DNA of 64,000 nucleotides from Pirellulales bacterium (GCA_019694455.1 JAIBBY010000011.1:1-64000); one strand, 5' to 3'; positions 34,962 to 44,304 are shown, counted from the stretch's first letter. Notes: generated by a model not told the origin, from the letters alone. Made by a program: numbers and translations.

Positions 34962-35000
34962 GCAAAAAAGAAGCCGCCTGGCGGGGCAGGACCAGGCGGC
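34962..35000 (-). terminator. Rho-independent terminator for the small leftward gene
   Basis: Read leftward, a 9-bp perfect stem (GCCGCCTGG / CCAGGCGGC, arms at 34973-34981 and 34992-35000, 10-base loop) is followed by TTCTTTTTTGCG. This fits an intrinsic terminator about 130 bases after the stop of the 61-residue gene. Confidence 0.8.
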
Positions 35001-35009
35001 TCGATGTTT

Positions 35010-35030
35010 GTCTCCCGCTAAGCAGGAGAC
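35010..35030. other. Short hairpin, 6-bp stem
   Basis: GTCTCC at 35010-35015 pairs with GGAGAC at 35025-35030 around a 9-base loop. It lies just before the terminator in the leftward transcript and could be an RNA-stabilising or processing element. No T-run on either side. Confidence 0.45.
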
Positions 35031-35131
35031 AGGTATCAATATGCCGATGGCCCTGTGACTCGTCAACTATTTTGACATGAAATCTTTTTGTCATTCGTTG
35101 GCGCCAAGCGAGCCCAACGTGACGCCGACTG

Positions 35132-35317
35132 CTAAACACTCGCCAGCAAGCCAATGGCCAGCAAATCACTTTCGCTCGCGCAACTCTCCCATCCGCCGAC
35201 TCGGTTCGCGGCCGCGGACTCTTCCCAGAGTTCTGGCGACTTCGCTCGCAACTCGAGCAACACGTCGCTCAATGCCCACACACCGCACGAATCGTCGCCA
35301 CGCAGCGGATTGACCAT
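35132..35317 (-). CDS. Small protein, unknown function (61 aa)
   Basis: A short acidic protein beginning VNPLRGDDSCGVWALSDVL and continuing with ELRAKSPELWEESAAANRVG; no membrane segment or known motif. It is kept because its expression signals are unusually complete: a sigma-70-type promoter at 35362-35390, GAAAGGA at 35327-35333 nine bases before the ATG, and a hairpin terminator at 34962-35000. It could also be a small RNA with a short reading frame. Divergent from the 88-residue gene that starts at 35542. Confidence 0.6.
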   Translation of the reverse strand: MVNPLRGDDSCGVWALSDVLLELRAKSPELWEESAAANRVGGWESCASESDLLAIGLLASV

Positions 35318-35361
35318 GTTGGGTTATCCTTTCAGGGAGAGTCGCATCAGTGAACGCATTT

Positions 35362-35390
35362 ATACTATCCATCAACTGTACGCATGTCAA
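35362..35390 (-). promoter_or_regulatory. Sigma-70-type promoter for the small leftward gene
   Basis: Leftward TTGACA (35385-35390, perfect -35) and TAGTAT (35362-35367, 4 of 6 to TATAAT) with a 17-base spacer. Transcription would start near 35355, about 40 bases before the ATG at 35317. Confidence 0.7.
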
Positions 35391-35541
35391 CATTCTGCGG
35401 TTCACTTTGCCGATTCGGATTGAATTGCCGCCCCGCCAGCCGTCGCCACTTGGACAACAATCTTGTCCCTTCCTGGCGTTCGCGCTACGATTGATAGCAG
35501 ACGGCAATAGCGGACAGCCGCGTGAAACAAGGACTGTAAAA

Positions 35542-35808
35542 ATGACTTCCCACATCGACGCCGATTTTTGGCAATGGGGAGAAATGCTGCCGGTGGCATG
35601 GTCGCGCGCTGCGCTCACGCCGGCCGAGCAGCAAGAGCTAGATCACGTCATCGCCTTGTGGCGGCAATGGTCAACCGAACACGACGACGCGACAGCTCGC
35701 ATGTTGAAGCCCGGCGAAAGTCTGCACCATCTGGAAGACACGCTCGACCAGCTCGACCAAATTCGCTTTGAGGCGCTGGCGCGCTTGCCAGGTCAGATGC
35801 CCCGCTAG
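35542..35808 (+). CDS. Small conserved-looking hypothetical protein (88 aa)
   Basis: A helical acidic protein: DADFWQWGEMLPVAWSRAAL, then LTPAEQQELDHVIALWRQWS and GESLHHLEDTLDQLDQIRF. No motif I can name. The ATG at 35542 has AAGGA nine bases upstream; a longer frame from 35350 crosses the divergent promoter and is rejected. It converges on purC with 21 bases between stops. Confidence 0.65.
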   Translation: MTSHIDADFWQWGEMLPVAWSRAALTPAEQQELDHVIALWRQWSTEHDDATARMLKPGESLHHLEDTLDQLDQIRFEALARLPGQMPR

Positions 35809-35829
35809 CAGGTCGTCCGCCAAATTGAG

Positions 35830-36714
35830 CTAGCCAAACTTCTGCTCAGTGAGCCGCTCAAACGCCTCGATGTATTTGGCCCGCGTCGCCGTCACGATCT
35901 CTGCTGGCAATTCTGGGGGCACGCTGTTCTTGTCCCAGCCGCTGGTTTCCAGCCAATCGCGGACAAATTGCTTGTCAAACGACGCCTGTCCTCGTCCCGG
36001 CGCGTAGCTGTCCGCCGGCCAGTAGCGCGAACTGTCTGGCGTGAGCACTTCGTCGACCAGGATCAGCCGATCGTCGACCCGTCCCCACTCGAATTTGGTA
36101 TCGGCCAACAAGATACCCCGTTGCCGCGCGTAGTCCGCGCCGCGGCGATACACCTCCAGACTCCGCTCGCGCAATTCGCTGGCGACATCGCCGCCCACCT
36201 GGGCGCTCATTTGCGAGAAGCTGATGTTCTCGTCATGTCCGCTCTCCGCCTTGGTCGCGGGCGTGAAGATCGGCTCTGCCAGGCGATCGCTCTCGCGCAA
36301 TCCCGGTGGCAGCGGCAAGCCGCACACTGTCGCCGATTGCCGGTATTCCTTCCACCCCGAGCCGGCCAAATAGCCGCGCACCACGCATTCGATCGGCACG
36401 ACCTCGGCCTTGCGCACCAACATTCCTCGGCCCGCAACCAGGTCTCGGTCCACGCTGTCGGGCAGCGGCGCATTGGCCATGTCGGCCGTTATCAAGTGAT
36501 TCGGCTCCCCCAGCCGAGCGAACCAAAACAGGCTCATTTGGGTAAGCACGCGTCCCTTGTCTGGGATGCCCGTCGGCAATATCCAGTCGAATGCGCTGAT
36601 CCGATCGGTGCTGACAATCAACAACCGATCCCCCAGGTCGTACACGTCGCGCACCTTGCCGCGGCGCACCGGCAAGCCGGCAAAATGGGTTTCGAGCACC
36701 ACACCTTGGGACAT
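35830..36714 (-). CDS. purC: Phosphoribosylaminoimidazole-succinocarboxamide synthase (294 aa)
   Basis: SAICAR synthetase of purine synthesis, joining CAIR and aspartate with ATP. Recognised by [20 protein letters not shown] near residue 19, [29 protein letters not shown] near 110, LADTKFEWG near 200 and [15 protein letters not shown] near 217. The length is that of the longer bacterial/yeast form. The start at 36714 has GAGGT seven bases upstream; the open frame continues to 36792 without family sequence. A promoter is present at 36758-36787. Confidence 0.96.
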   Translation of the reverse strand: MSQGVVLETHFAGLPVRRGKVRDVYDLGDRLLIVSTDRISAFDWILPTGIPDKGRVLTQMSLFWFARLGEPNHLITADMANAPLPDSVDRDLVAGRGMLVRKAEVVPIECVVRGYLAGSGWKEYRQSATVCGLPLPPGLRESDRLAEPIFTPATKAESGHDENISFSQMSAQVGGDVASELRERSLEVYRRGADYARQRGILLADTKFEWGRVDDRLILVDEVLTPDSSRYWPADSYAPGRGQASFDKQFVRDWLETSGWDKNSVPPELPAEIVTATRAKYIEAFERLTEQKFG

Positions 36715-36757
36715 GGAGTTACCTCTGGGCCAGAGAGCCGAGCCGCGCCACGCGGCG

Positions 36758-36787
36758 AGTATAGCAATGCCGTTGCCGCCCCGGCAA
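36758..36787 (-). promoter_or_regulatory. Sigma-70-type promoter for purC
   Basis: Leftward TTGCCG (36782-36787, 4 of 6 to TTGACA) and TATACT (36758-36763, 5 of 6 to TATAAT) with an 18-base spacer, about 40 bases upstream of the purC start. Confidence 0.6.
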
Positions 36788-36968
36788 AGCAACGGCGGCC
36801 GGCCCAGCGCCGCGCCGGCTCAATCGAAAGCTTGCTTGTACGCGCCACCTGGCTGGTTTAGACTCGCCTCACAGCGCTCGAACGGTCAACCTAAAAAATG
36901 CGCGCTGCCAATGGGCGACCGCGCCGCCCTTGCCCGGACGGCAATCTCGACGGCGAGTACAGCACACG

Positions 36969-38444
36969 ATGGGCGTAGTCCGGTTTCTGCTCACCTCGCC
37001 CCATCGCATCGCCCCAGACGCCGCGGCGCGACTCTACTTCACCGGGCCAGACGGCATCCCATTGGGCATTGCCGCCCTTGCCGACGCCAGCGGCATTACA
37101 ATCGAACGCGACTTCCCCGACTCGGGCGTCTACTATGTCCCATGGCCCACTGACCGCGGCGAGTTGATGCTCTGCACCGCTTCGCTCATGGAACGCGCCG
37201 CGCCCTATCAACTCGCGGTCGAACTGGCTCGCGGCACGCTCAGCCAACTCCGCTCGCAAGTGTTTGAGTGGCAAGAAATCGGCCTGATGTTGCCCGAAGG
37301 GTTCGGCGACAACGTCCAGCAGGCGATGAGCCAATTCGCGCTGGCGGCCACCTCGCGCGGCGATCTGGCGCAAGCCGAAGCGGCCGCGGCGGCGGCGATC
37401 GAAACCACGCTGGCGCTCGGCGACCAGCTTTGCGAGGCCTTCGTCGAGCAGGCCATCAACGTGCGCAAGCGACAAACCGCGCCGCTGCCCACCTGGATCG
37501 GCATGGCGCTCGAGCAATCGCTGCTCGACCAGTCGCACGCGCGGCGATTTCTGGCGGCCAGCAACGCCGCCATCGTCACCCTCAATTGGCGGCATGTCGA
37601 ATCCACAGAGCGCGTCTACAATTGGCGCGTCTACGATCAACAGGTTGCCTGGTGTCGGCAGCACCAAATCCCGGTCGTCGGCGGCCCACTACTTAAGCTC
37701 GATGCCACCGGCTGTCCTGATTGGCTCTTCATTTGGGCGGGAGATTTCGACAACCTCATTAGCTTGGTGACCGACTACGTCGAAACCGTCGTCGAGCGTT
37801 TTCGCGGCCGGATCGCGGTCTGGAACTGCGCGGCTCGGTTTGCCATCGGCGATGCGCTCTCCCTCTCCGAGGAAGAATGCCTGCATCTGGCCGCCCGCGC
37901 CGTCGAAATCACGCGCCGCTGCGATCCCGATACCCCGGTCATCATGGCCTTTGACCAGCCCTGGGCAGAGTACATGCGCGGCGGCGACCATGAACTCTCC
38001 CCCTTGCACGTCGCAGACGCCCTGTTGCGCAGCGAAGTCGGCCTGGCCGGCATCGCGCTCGAGCTCAATCTGGGCTACCATCCCGGCGGCAGTCACCTGC
38101 GCCCCTTGCTGGCGGTCAACCGCCTGCTCGACTGGTGGGCCACGTTCGGGCTTCCCCTCTACGTGTATCTAACCCTCCCCAGCGCGACGTCGCCCGATCC
38201 CAAGGCCCACCTCCAGACGGGGGTGATCGAGCACGGTCCCTGGAGCGTCGCCATCCAAGAACGCTGGGCCGAGCAATTGGTGTCGCTCTGCGCCGCCAAG
38301 CCGGCCATTCACGGCATCTTCTGGAACGCCTGCCGCGACGACGAACCGCACGACTTTCCCCACAGCGGCCTCTGGGACGCGCAGGGCGAAGAAAAAACCG
38401 TGCTCACGCTGCTGCGGCGGTTCCGGCGACGTCACTTGCGCTAG
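36969..38444 (+). CDS. GH10-like barrel protein with altered active site (491 aa)
   Basis: The second half resembles a glycoside hydrolase family 10 barrel: VTLNWRHVESTERVYNWRVY near residue 203-222, HQIPVVGGPLL near 232, TDYVETVVERFRGRIAVWN near 268-286, and GIALELNLGYHPGG near 361. In GH10 the acid/base Glu ends the WDVVNE phrase; here the site reads VWNCAAR, so that Glu is missing. The nucleophile-side Glu in LELN (E365) is kept. Residues 1-170 contain a beta-rich part and an Ala-rich helix (about 133-150). No signal peptide is seen. It may be a carbohydrate-binding or inactive relative. The start is the ATG at 36969. Confidence 0.78.
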   Translation: MGVVRFLLTSPHRIAPDAAARLYFTGPDGIPLGIAALADASGITIERDFPDSGVYYVPWPTDRGELMLCTASLMERAAPYQLAVELARGTLSQLRSQVFEWQEIGLMLPEGFGDNVQQAMSQFALAATSRGDLAQAEAAAAAAIETTLALGDQLCEAFVEQAINVRKRQTAPLPTWIGMALEQSLLDQSHARRFLAASNAAIVTLNWRHVESTERVYNWRVYDQQVAWCRQHQIPVVGGPLLKLDATGCPDWLFIWAGDFDNLISLVTDYVETVVERFRGRIAVWNCAARFAIGDALSLSEEECLHLAARAVEITRRCDPDTPVIMAFDQPWAEYMRGGDHELSPLHVADALLRSEVGLAGIALELNLGYHPGGSHLRPLLAVNRLLDWWATFGLPLYVYLTLPSATSPDPKAHLQTGVIEHGPWSVAIQERWAEQLVSLCAAKPAIHGIFWNACRDDEPHDFPHSGLWDAQGEEKTVLTLLRRFRRRHLR

Positions 38445-39022
38445 GCGCGGCCGACGGTCAGAATGCGCCGCGCAGGGCTTGACTTGGCGCCATCCACAAA
38501 AGTGTCGCGCTCAACTGCACTACCGCGAAACCACTACTCAAGCGGAGCAATGGATCAATCATCGCGCCAATTTGTGAAAATAGGAAATCTACAAAGACCT
38601 TTCTCGCGCTGCGAGGTTTGCTCAAGCGCCATCTTTTGCCAAATGGCCACCACACGAACCATGTTCCAAAATCAGTGGTAGAATTCGTTGGCTTTTTCTC
38701 CGCAGGGTTGAGATAATTGCTGCGGTTCCGGGAGATGGCGCTTAGTTTGTTGTGCGACTTGTCAGGCGGCTACCCCCTCCTACCTCACGCCCCTGCGACG
38801 CCTTCGCGATGCGAGAAAAACAGCGCTTCGAACCTGGCACTGCGCGGCGCCAACGATGGCTGTGTGCGCCCCCACCTGAGGATCGCGATCGATTCAATCT
38901 CCGGACGACGGACGGATCAATGCTTGGTCGACGGCGTGGACTGTCGTCTAGCGGAGAAGTGGTCCCATTTGCGCGCTGCACGCCCAACATTTGAATAGCC
39001 CTAGTTGCGTAGGAGTGTGACG
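38445..39022. other. Long intergenic region upstream of the sigma factor
   Basis: About 580 bases between the GH10-like gene and the sigma-factor gene. I find no convincing gene, tRNA or terminator. Short open frames are present, but none has both a Shine-Dalgarno and protein-like composition. It presumably holds the sigma-factor promoter and leader, which I cannot place. Confidence 0.5.
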
Positions 39023-40597
39023 TTGTACGACGCATTGTTGGACGAATTGGAAGAAGAACGTGGCCCCCTCGAAGACGCCGTCGAGGATGTCGAAAAGGAC
39101 GTCGAGCTCGACAGTGAGCTAGACGACGAGGTCGAGGCCGAACTCGCGGCGGAAGAAGAGAGCGATGCCGCCGACGACGATGCCGACTTGGGCGCCGACG
39201 ACCTGGTCATCGCCGAAGAAAGCGAGTCCTGGTCCGACGACCCCGTGCGGATGTATCTCACCCAGATGGGCGAGATTCCGCTCCTCACCCGCATGCAAGA
39301 AATCGCGCTGGCCAAAGAGATCGAGCTCACCCGCCGCCGGTTTCGTCGCAAGCTGCTCGAATGCGACTATGTCATTCGGCACGCGGTCAAAATCTTGAAG
39401 CGGGTCCATACCGGCGAACTCCCCTTCGACCGCACTGTGCAGGTCTCCGTCACCGATCGCCTGGAAAAGGACCAGATCACCGGCCGCTTGCCCCACAACC
39501 TGCAAACGCTCGACACCCTGCTGCGGCGCAATAAGCGCGATTACCGCATCGCTCTCTCCAAGTCGCACAAGGCGAATGAACGCCGCGATGCCTGGCGCCG
39601 CCTCGGCCGCCGCCGTCACCGAGCGGTCATCCTGGTCGAAGAACTCGGTCTGCGCACCCAGCGCATCGAGACCATGATCAAGACGCTGGAGGATTTCAGC
39701 CGCCGCGTTGATCAACTGCGCCATCAAATCCGCTCGCTCCCCAAAAATAAGTCGGTCGCCGCGCAGCGCGCCGAACTGCTCAAGGAGTATCGCGGCATCT
39801 TGAAGGCGTGCCAGGAAACCCCCACCAGCCTGCGGAACCGCATCGCCATTCTCAAAACGGTCTACTCCAAGTACCAACGGGCGAAACGCGGTCTCTCGGA
39901 AGGCAACCTGCGTTTGGTCGTCTCCATCGCCAAAAAATACCGCAATCGCGGCCTCAGCTTCTTGGATCTCATCCAAGAAGGGAACGCCGGCCTGATGCGG
40001 GCGGTCGACAAGTTCGAGTACCGCCGCGGTTTCAAGTTCTGCACCTATGCCACCTGGTGGATTCGCCAGGCGATCACCCGCGCCGTCGCCGACCAGAGCC
40101 GGACGATTCGCATTCCGGTCCACATGGTCGAAACGATGTCCAAGGTGCGCAACGTGGCCCGCAAGCTGCTCCAAGAACTGGGCCGCGAGCCGACCATTGA
40201 AGAAACCGCCAAGTCGGCCGGCACCCCCATCGAGGAGACGCGCCGCGTGCTCGCCATGAGCCGCTACCCGATCAGCCTCGATCGACCGGTTGGCAACAGC
40301 GAGGACAGCCACTTTGGCGACCTGTTGCCCGACGGCACAGCCGAGAGCCCCGCGATCGGCGCCGCCCAAGAGATGCTCCGCGGCCGCATCCACAAGGTGC
40401 TCAAGAGTCTCAGCTATCGCGAACGCGAGATCATCAAGCTGCGCTACGGCCTCGGCGACGGCTACAGCTACACCCTCGAAGAAGTCGGGCACATCTTCAA
40501 GGTCACCCGCGAACGTATCCGCCAGATCGAAGCCAAGGCGGTGCGCAAGCTGCAACAGCCCGGCCGCTCGCAAGAACTCTCGGGCTTCCTCGACTAG
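39023..40597 (+). CDS. rpoD: RNA polymerase sigma factor, RpoD/SigA type (524 aa)
   Basis: Region 1.2 ([17 protein letters not shown], about residue 72), region 2 ([20 protein letters not shown] at about 290, then [19 protein letters not shown]), region 3 ([20 protein letters not shown]) and region 4 ([37 protein letters not shown]) are all present. A very acidic N-terminus (to about 70) and a roughly 200-residue non-conserved insert separate regions 1.2 and 2, as in primary sigma factors. The start is a TTG at 39023 with AGGAG seven bases upstream; no ATG is in range. The set of regions favours the housekeeping sigma, though planctomycetes can carry several RpoD-like paralogues. A strong terminator follows. 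Confidence 0.93.
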   Translation: MYDALLDELEEERGPLEDAVEDVEKDVELDSELDDEVEAELAAEEESDAADDDADLGADDLVIAEESESWSDDPVRMYLTQMGEIPLLTRMQEIALAKEIELTRRRFRRKLLECDYVIRHAVKILKRVHTGELPFDRTVQVSVTDRLEKDQITGRLPHNLQTLDTLLRRNKRDYRIALSKSHKANERRDAWRRLGRRRHRAVILVEELGLRTQRIETMIKTLEDFSRRVDQLRHQIRSLPKNKSVAAQRAELLKEYRGILKACQETPTSLRNRIAILKTVYSKYQRAKRGLSEGNLRLVVSIAKKYRNRGLSFLDLIQEGNAGLMRAVDKFEYRRGFKFCTYATWWIRQAITRAVADQSRTIRIPVHMVETMSKVRNVARKLLQELGREPTIEETAKSAGTPIEETRRVLAMSRYPISLDRPVGNSEDSHFGDLLPDGTAESPAIGAAQEMLRGRIHKVLKSLSYREREIIKLRYGLGDGYSYTLEEVGHIFKVTRERIRQIEAKAVRKLQQPGRSQELSGFLD

Positions 40598-40647
40598 TCC
40601 GTACTGCTAAACGTTACTGCCACACAAAATTGCCGCTGGTCCCCTAA

Positions 40648-40674
40648 GCCCACGAGCCTGCTCGTGGGCTTTTT
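40648..40674 (+). terminator. Rho-independent terminator after the sigma-factor gene
   Basis: A 9-bp perfect stem GCCCACGAG / CTCGTGGGC (40648-40656 and 40661-40669) with a 4-base loop, directly followed by TTTTT. Confidence 0.93.
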
Positions 40675-40725
40675 GCTGCGCGGCGCGCCAATCGCAGCCA
40701 CATTGAATTGCTTCCGCGCGCAGAG

Positions 40726-41460
40726 CTAAGCGGCCGTTCCTGGCTTGCGTCTACTGATAAAGCCGACAGTGACGAGCGCGGCGATGCCGCCGAGCATGAA
40801 CCCTGGTGGTTCAGGGACGCTAAACGCGTGGAAGGTTCCATGCGAGAACGCCTTGTCGCCTGCGGACGCCGTGAATCGTAGCTGTACGCCGATCTCGCCA
40901 ACTATCGGCGGACCAAGGATAGCGGCCGGTCCGAAGCCTGCAAACAGGGTTCCATTGCCTTTACCGGGCGCGGCAACCAGCGTGAATGGGTGCGGGTAGT
41001 CAACAAACTTTGGCACTCCGTCGACCAGCCCCAAAAACATTGGATCGCCTGTTGTGTCATCGGTAGACAGTGTTGCGCCATCACCATTCAGGTCCAAGAT
41101 GGCGCCGCCCCAAATCCCCTGTATACCTGACGTCGCGAGGAACGGGACGGGAAGTGTCGCCAAGGCGGAGTACGTTTGCGCAGTTGACATCAGGTTTGTT
41201 ACCTTGAGATCCACCGATAAGTAATTTGCGATTTGAATGTCTGACGTCGGACCTGCAAAGATGTCCCATTCCAGTGAAAATGTGGCGGTGCTTTGGCTGC
41301 CCTCCGAATGATATTGGCCAATTGGCAAGAGATCTCCATCCGGGTTCAACGAAACAACGTTGGTCCCATCGGTGACCGCCAAATGAACCGGTATCGGCGC
41401 GGCGCTGGCCCACGTTGCGGAGATGGTCACAAGCACCAAAAAACCTAGCAGCGATCTCAT
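40726..41460 (-). CDS. Exported PEP-CTERM protein (244 aa)
   Basis: A signal peptide (RSLLGFLVLVTISATWASAA) is followed by a beta-rich domain of about 190 residues containing LDLNGDGATLSTDDTTGDP and VSLNPDGDLLPIGQYHSEG. The C-terminus is a PEP-CTERM sorting tail: VPEPPGFMLGGIAALVTVGF then Arg-Arg-Lys. Such tails are recognised by exosortase, which is not in this window. The start at 41460 has GGAG seven bases upstream. Lower GC than its neighbours and isolated. Function unknown. Confidence 0.85.
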   Translation of the reverse strand: MRSLLGFLVLVTISATWASAAPIPVHLAVTDGTNVVSLNPDGDLLPIGQYHSEGSQSTATFSLEWDIFAGPTSDIQIANYLSVDLKVTNLMSTAQTYSALATLPVPFLATSGIQGIWGGAILDLNGDGATLSTDDTTGDPMFLGLVDGVPKFVDYPHPFTLVAAPGKGNGTLFAGFGPAAILGPPIVGEIGVQLRFTASAGDKAFSHGTFHAFSVPEPPGFMLGGIAALVTVGFISRRKPGTAA

Positions 41461-41740
41461 CCCACACTCCAAGGCGCGCAGCAGCGCAGCAAAAGAAGAA
41501 GGACCACAGTCCTTCATTGGGTTCCCAGAAGAAAGCCCCGATCGAGTCTGTTGGCTTAGCCGCGATCTCGATTCACTAGCGCTGCCGGTGGGAGAGTGGA
41601 AAATCTGAACGAACTCTACTGACTTTCCAGAGAATAGGTGATCTTGCCACCGAGGGCCAGCAGAAACACAAATAATTCCGAGCATGCGAATTGCCGCGAG
41701 CAGCGCAATTCAATGCAGCGATCACAGATGCCATTCGCCG

Positions 41741-42457
41741 TTACCCGCGGCGGCGGCGCATGCGCTCGGGCGGGCCGTAGCTCCCTTGCACCGCTTCGTC
41801 CGGGTCTTGCGGCGTGACGCCAAGCACAATGTCCCAATTCGCCGCCAGTTCGCCAATCCGCGAATCGGCCAGCGGCGCAAAGTCGGCCATCACCCGCTGG
41901 CGATCGGCCGCCTCGCGAATGCCGCGAAACACCATGTCGCGGTCGTTCAGTTCGTGCCCGCGGATGAAAAGCTGCGTCGTGTAAATCCGCCGCCCATTTT
42001 GGCTAATGCCAAAATGAATGTGCGGGCAGCGGCCCGTGTACGGCGGCGGCTTGATGGTGCGGAAATAGTACTGCCCCTTGGAGTCGGTGAGAAAGCGTCC
42101 ATAGCCCTGAAAGTTGGCGTCTCGCTTCTCTTGGTTCGGATCGCGCGAGTGCAAATAGGCGCCGTTGTTGTCCACCTGCCAGATCTCGACTACCGCGTTG
42201 CGCAGCGGCGTGCCGGTGGGTCCAAGAATTCTCCCCGCTAAATGCGTGATCTCGCCAATCGCTGGGGTGGTTCCGTCGCCGACAATCAACAGATCGTTGT
42301 CCACATCGAGCGGCAACTTGTCGGGATAGAACGGCCCCTCGGTGAGCGCCGGCGTCTTGGCCAATTCTTCCGCGAACAACCCACTCACCGAAAACCAGGC
42401 GGCGCCGCCAGCCACGCTACCCAACATTTGCCGACGGTTCCAATGCGATCGCGACAT
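41741..42457 (-). CDS. Intradiol ring-cleavage dioxygenase-like protein (238 aa)
   Basis: Matches the protocatechuate/catechol dioxygenase family: LTEGPFYPDKLPLD near residue 38, LAGRILGPTGTPLRNAVVEI near 73, WQVDNNGAYLHS near 93, and FLTDSKGQYYFRTIKPPPYT then GRCPHIHFGIS near 121-155. The Tyr and His residues that bind non-haem iron(III) can be placed there. The N-terminus carries a twin-Arg-like signal (WNRRQMLGSVAGGAAW), suggesting export folded with its metal. The start at 42457 has AAAGGG upstream. It lies just downstream of DUF1501 on the same strand. Confidence 0.87.
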   Translation of the reverse strand: MSRSHWNRRQMLGSVAGGAAWFSVSGLFAEELAKTPALTEGPFYPDKLPLDVDNDLLIVGDGTTPAIGEITHLAGRILGPTGTPLRNAVVEIWQVDNNGAYLHSRDPNQEKRDANFQGYGRFLTDSKGQYYFRTIKPPPYTGRCPHIHFGISQNGRRIYTTQLFIRGHELNDRDMVFRGIREAADRQRVMADFAPLADSRIGELAANWDIVLGVTPQDPDEAVQGSYGPPERMRRRRG

Positions 42458-42500
42458 GCCAGACCCTTTCCGAATAGTGACCCCTGAGCGGCAGATTATA

Positions 42501-43871
42501 TCAACCCCACAACTCGGCGATTGGTTCGCAGGCGGGCAAGATCGGCGTCGGCCGCCCAGCATAGTCGGTGAAGGACAGATCAAGCGGCACGCCCAGAAAC
42601 TGATACCAGGTGGCCAATACGTCGGCCGGAGAAATCGGCCGCTCCAGCACCTCGTCGCCGCGGCGATTGGTGGCGCCAATCACCTGCCCGCCGCGCATGC
42701 CGCCCCCCGCCAGGAAGATCGACATGGTGTTGCCCCAATGCTCGCGGCCCGGTTGCCCGTTGAAGTTCGACAGCCGCGGCGTGTGCGACATTTCGCCCAT
42801 TACCACCAGCAGCACTTTTTTGTCCAACCCGCGGGTGTACAGGTCTTCCACCAGCGCGCTCACTACCTGATCGAGCACCGGCAGACGCGCCTTCATTTCG
42901 GTGAAGATGTTCCACACGCTGGCGTGATCGTCCCAACTGAACGCCTTCTGGCCGGGGACATGCGGAAAATCGACGCTGACGATCCGCGCGCCCGACTCGA
43001 CCAATCGCCGCGCCAGCAGGCAGCGCTGCCCCACCGTATGCCGCCCATACCGATCGCGCGTGCGCGGGTCCTCTGCGGCAATGTCGAACGCACGGGCGAC
43101 GCGCTCGCTGGTGAGCATGGAGTACGCCTTCTGATTGAACTCGTCCAGCGAGTCCATCGCGCGCGTGGTGTCGATCTCGCGCCGCAGCCGATCAAAATCG
43201 GCCAATAGTCCCAGCCGTTCGCGCATCCGCGGACGCAGTTCGGCCTTGGCCGTCAGGTTCGGCATCTGAAAGCTGGGCTCGTTCGGGTCGCCGCGCACTT
43301 CCAGCGGATCGAGTTGGCTGCCCAGATACGCGGCGCCTTGATAGCGCATGTGCGGCAGCACGACATGCGGAGGCATGCCCGGCTGCCGCTCGCCCAAGAC
43401 ATGATTGGCCACGGCCCAGACATCGGGAAACTTGGGGCGAAACGGCGGCGTCTCAATCAACTCGCCCGGATAACCGGTGAGCATGGTATGCGAACTGTTC
43501 GCATGACCGGGGCTGTTGTGGCTAACCGAGCGCAAGAGCGCGAACTTGTCGGCCAGGCCAGCCAGCTTCGGCAAATGTTCTGATATCTCGATGCCCGACA
43601 CGTTGGTGGAAATCGGCCGAAACTCGCCGCGATACTCGGTCGGCGCCTCGGGCTTCAGGTCAAAGGTCTCCATGTGGCTGGGGCCGCCCCATAACCACAG
43701 CACGAGCAGAGCCTTGTCGCTGGCAATTTCGCGACCGGCCTGGCTGGCCGTCGCCTCGATCCGCAATAGATCGGCCAGGGAGAGGGAACTGAGACCAACA
43801 AGGCCGCTCCGGACGAACGATCGCCGATTGAGCGTGCCGGCGCAGCGAGCCGGATGAGTCGGGCCGAGCAT
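42501..43871 (-). CDS. DUF1501 family protein with Tat-type signal (456 aa)
   Basis: A twin-Arg leader (LNRRSFVRSGLVGLSSLSLA) is followed by LVLWLWGGPSHMETFDLKP near residue 55-73, SVSHNSPGHANSSHTMLTG near 115, ESGARIVSVDFP near 290 and VVMGEMSHTPRLSNFNGQPG near 355. This is the DUF1501 family, abundant in planctomycetes and related to the alkaline-phosphatase/sulfatase fold. It is usually paired with DUF1549/DUF1553 cytochrome genes; here the partner downstream is an intradiol dioxygenase. The start at 43871 (GGGGGA eight bases upstream) is preferred to the ATG at 43910. Confidence 0.92.
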   Translation of the reverse strand: MLGPTHPARCAGTLNRRSFVRSGLVGLSSLSLADLLRIEATASQAGREIASDKALLVLWLWGGPSHMETFDLKPEAPTEYRGEFRPISTNVSGIEISEHLPKLAGLADKFALLRSVSHNSPGHANSSHTMLTGYPGELIETPPFRPKFPDVWAVANHVLGERQPGMPPHVVLPHMRYQGAAYLGSQLDPLEVRGDPNEPSFQMPNLTAKAELRPRMRERLGLLADFDRLRREIDTTRAMDSLDEFNQKAYSMLTSERVARAFDIAAEDPRTRDRYGRHTVGQRCLLARRLVESGARIVSVDFPHVPGQKAFSWDDHASVWNIFTEMKARLPVLDQVVSALVEDLYTRGLDKKVLLVVMGEMSHTPRLSNFNGQPGREHWGNTMSIFLAGGGMRGGQVIGATNRRGDEVLERPISPADVLATWYQFLGVPLDLSFTDYAGRPTPILPACEPIAELWG

Positions 43872-44304
43872 CACGCTATCCCCCAATGGGCTCCACGCGC
43901 GAAAGTCCATGGTCGCGCTTTGGTCATCAGCATACCCGCTGAGGGTCGATTGGCGAAATTCTCCGCGTTACGACAGTCGTCGTTCCACCAGCCATGCGGC
44001 CATGCGAGCCGATGGAACGATTTGCATTCGCCAATTCCGAAAACTCCCGCCAGCAAGCTCCAGCCGGGACAAGCGATCCCTGCCTCAACTTCTTGCTATT
44101 GAGCAACTTGCAATGCTGCGCGTCGGACCGCTCTCAATTCGGAGTGCGGCGGTTTTCGGAGTTTACCCCCCTGTTTTTTGAAATTCGTTTGAATTCAATT
44201 CCGACCGACTCCAACGCGCCTGCCTGGCAATCGCGACAGAATACTTTTGCTTTTTGAGCCACGCCGCTGCTAGGTTGAAAAGCATGGCGAACGGAGGGGG
44301 CCGC
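43872..44304. other. Divergent intergenic region
   Basis: About 430 bases between the DUF1501 and leucine-rich-repeat genes. It is AT-richer around 44160-44260. I see no gene or clear hairpin; promoters for both flanking genes should lie here but no strong -35/-10 pair is evident. Confidence 0.45.

Larger units (their letters stand above)
34828..35131. other. Intergenic region between convergent genes, contains two hairpins
   Basis: Between the HYExAFE gene and the small leftward gene. It holds the terminator-like hairpin at 34962-35000 and a second hairpin at 35010-35030. I see no further coding sequence; the part from 35031 to 35131 is AT-richer than the surroundings. Confidence 0.6.

Noticed and set aside
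38463-38681. 72-codon open frame in the gap before the sigma factor
   Set aside because: No Shine-Dalgarno, no hydrophobic or domain pattern, and composition like non-coding DNA.
38800-38860. TTCGAA-containing stretch resembling a tRNA T-loop
   Set aside because: The flanking bases do not form T-stem, anticodon or acceptor arms on either strand.
39119-40573. 484-codon open frame on the - strand
   Set aside because: Antisense to the sigma-factor gene, which has every conserved region; no Shine-Dalgarno or recognisable motif.
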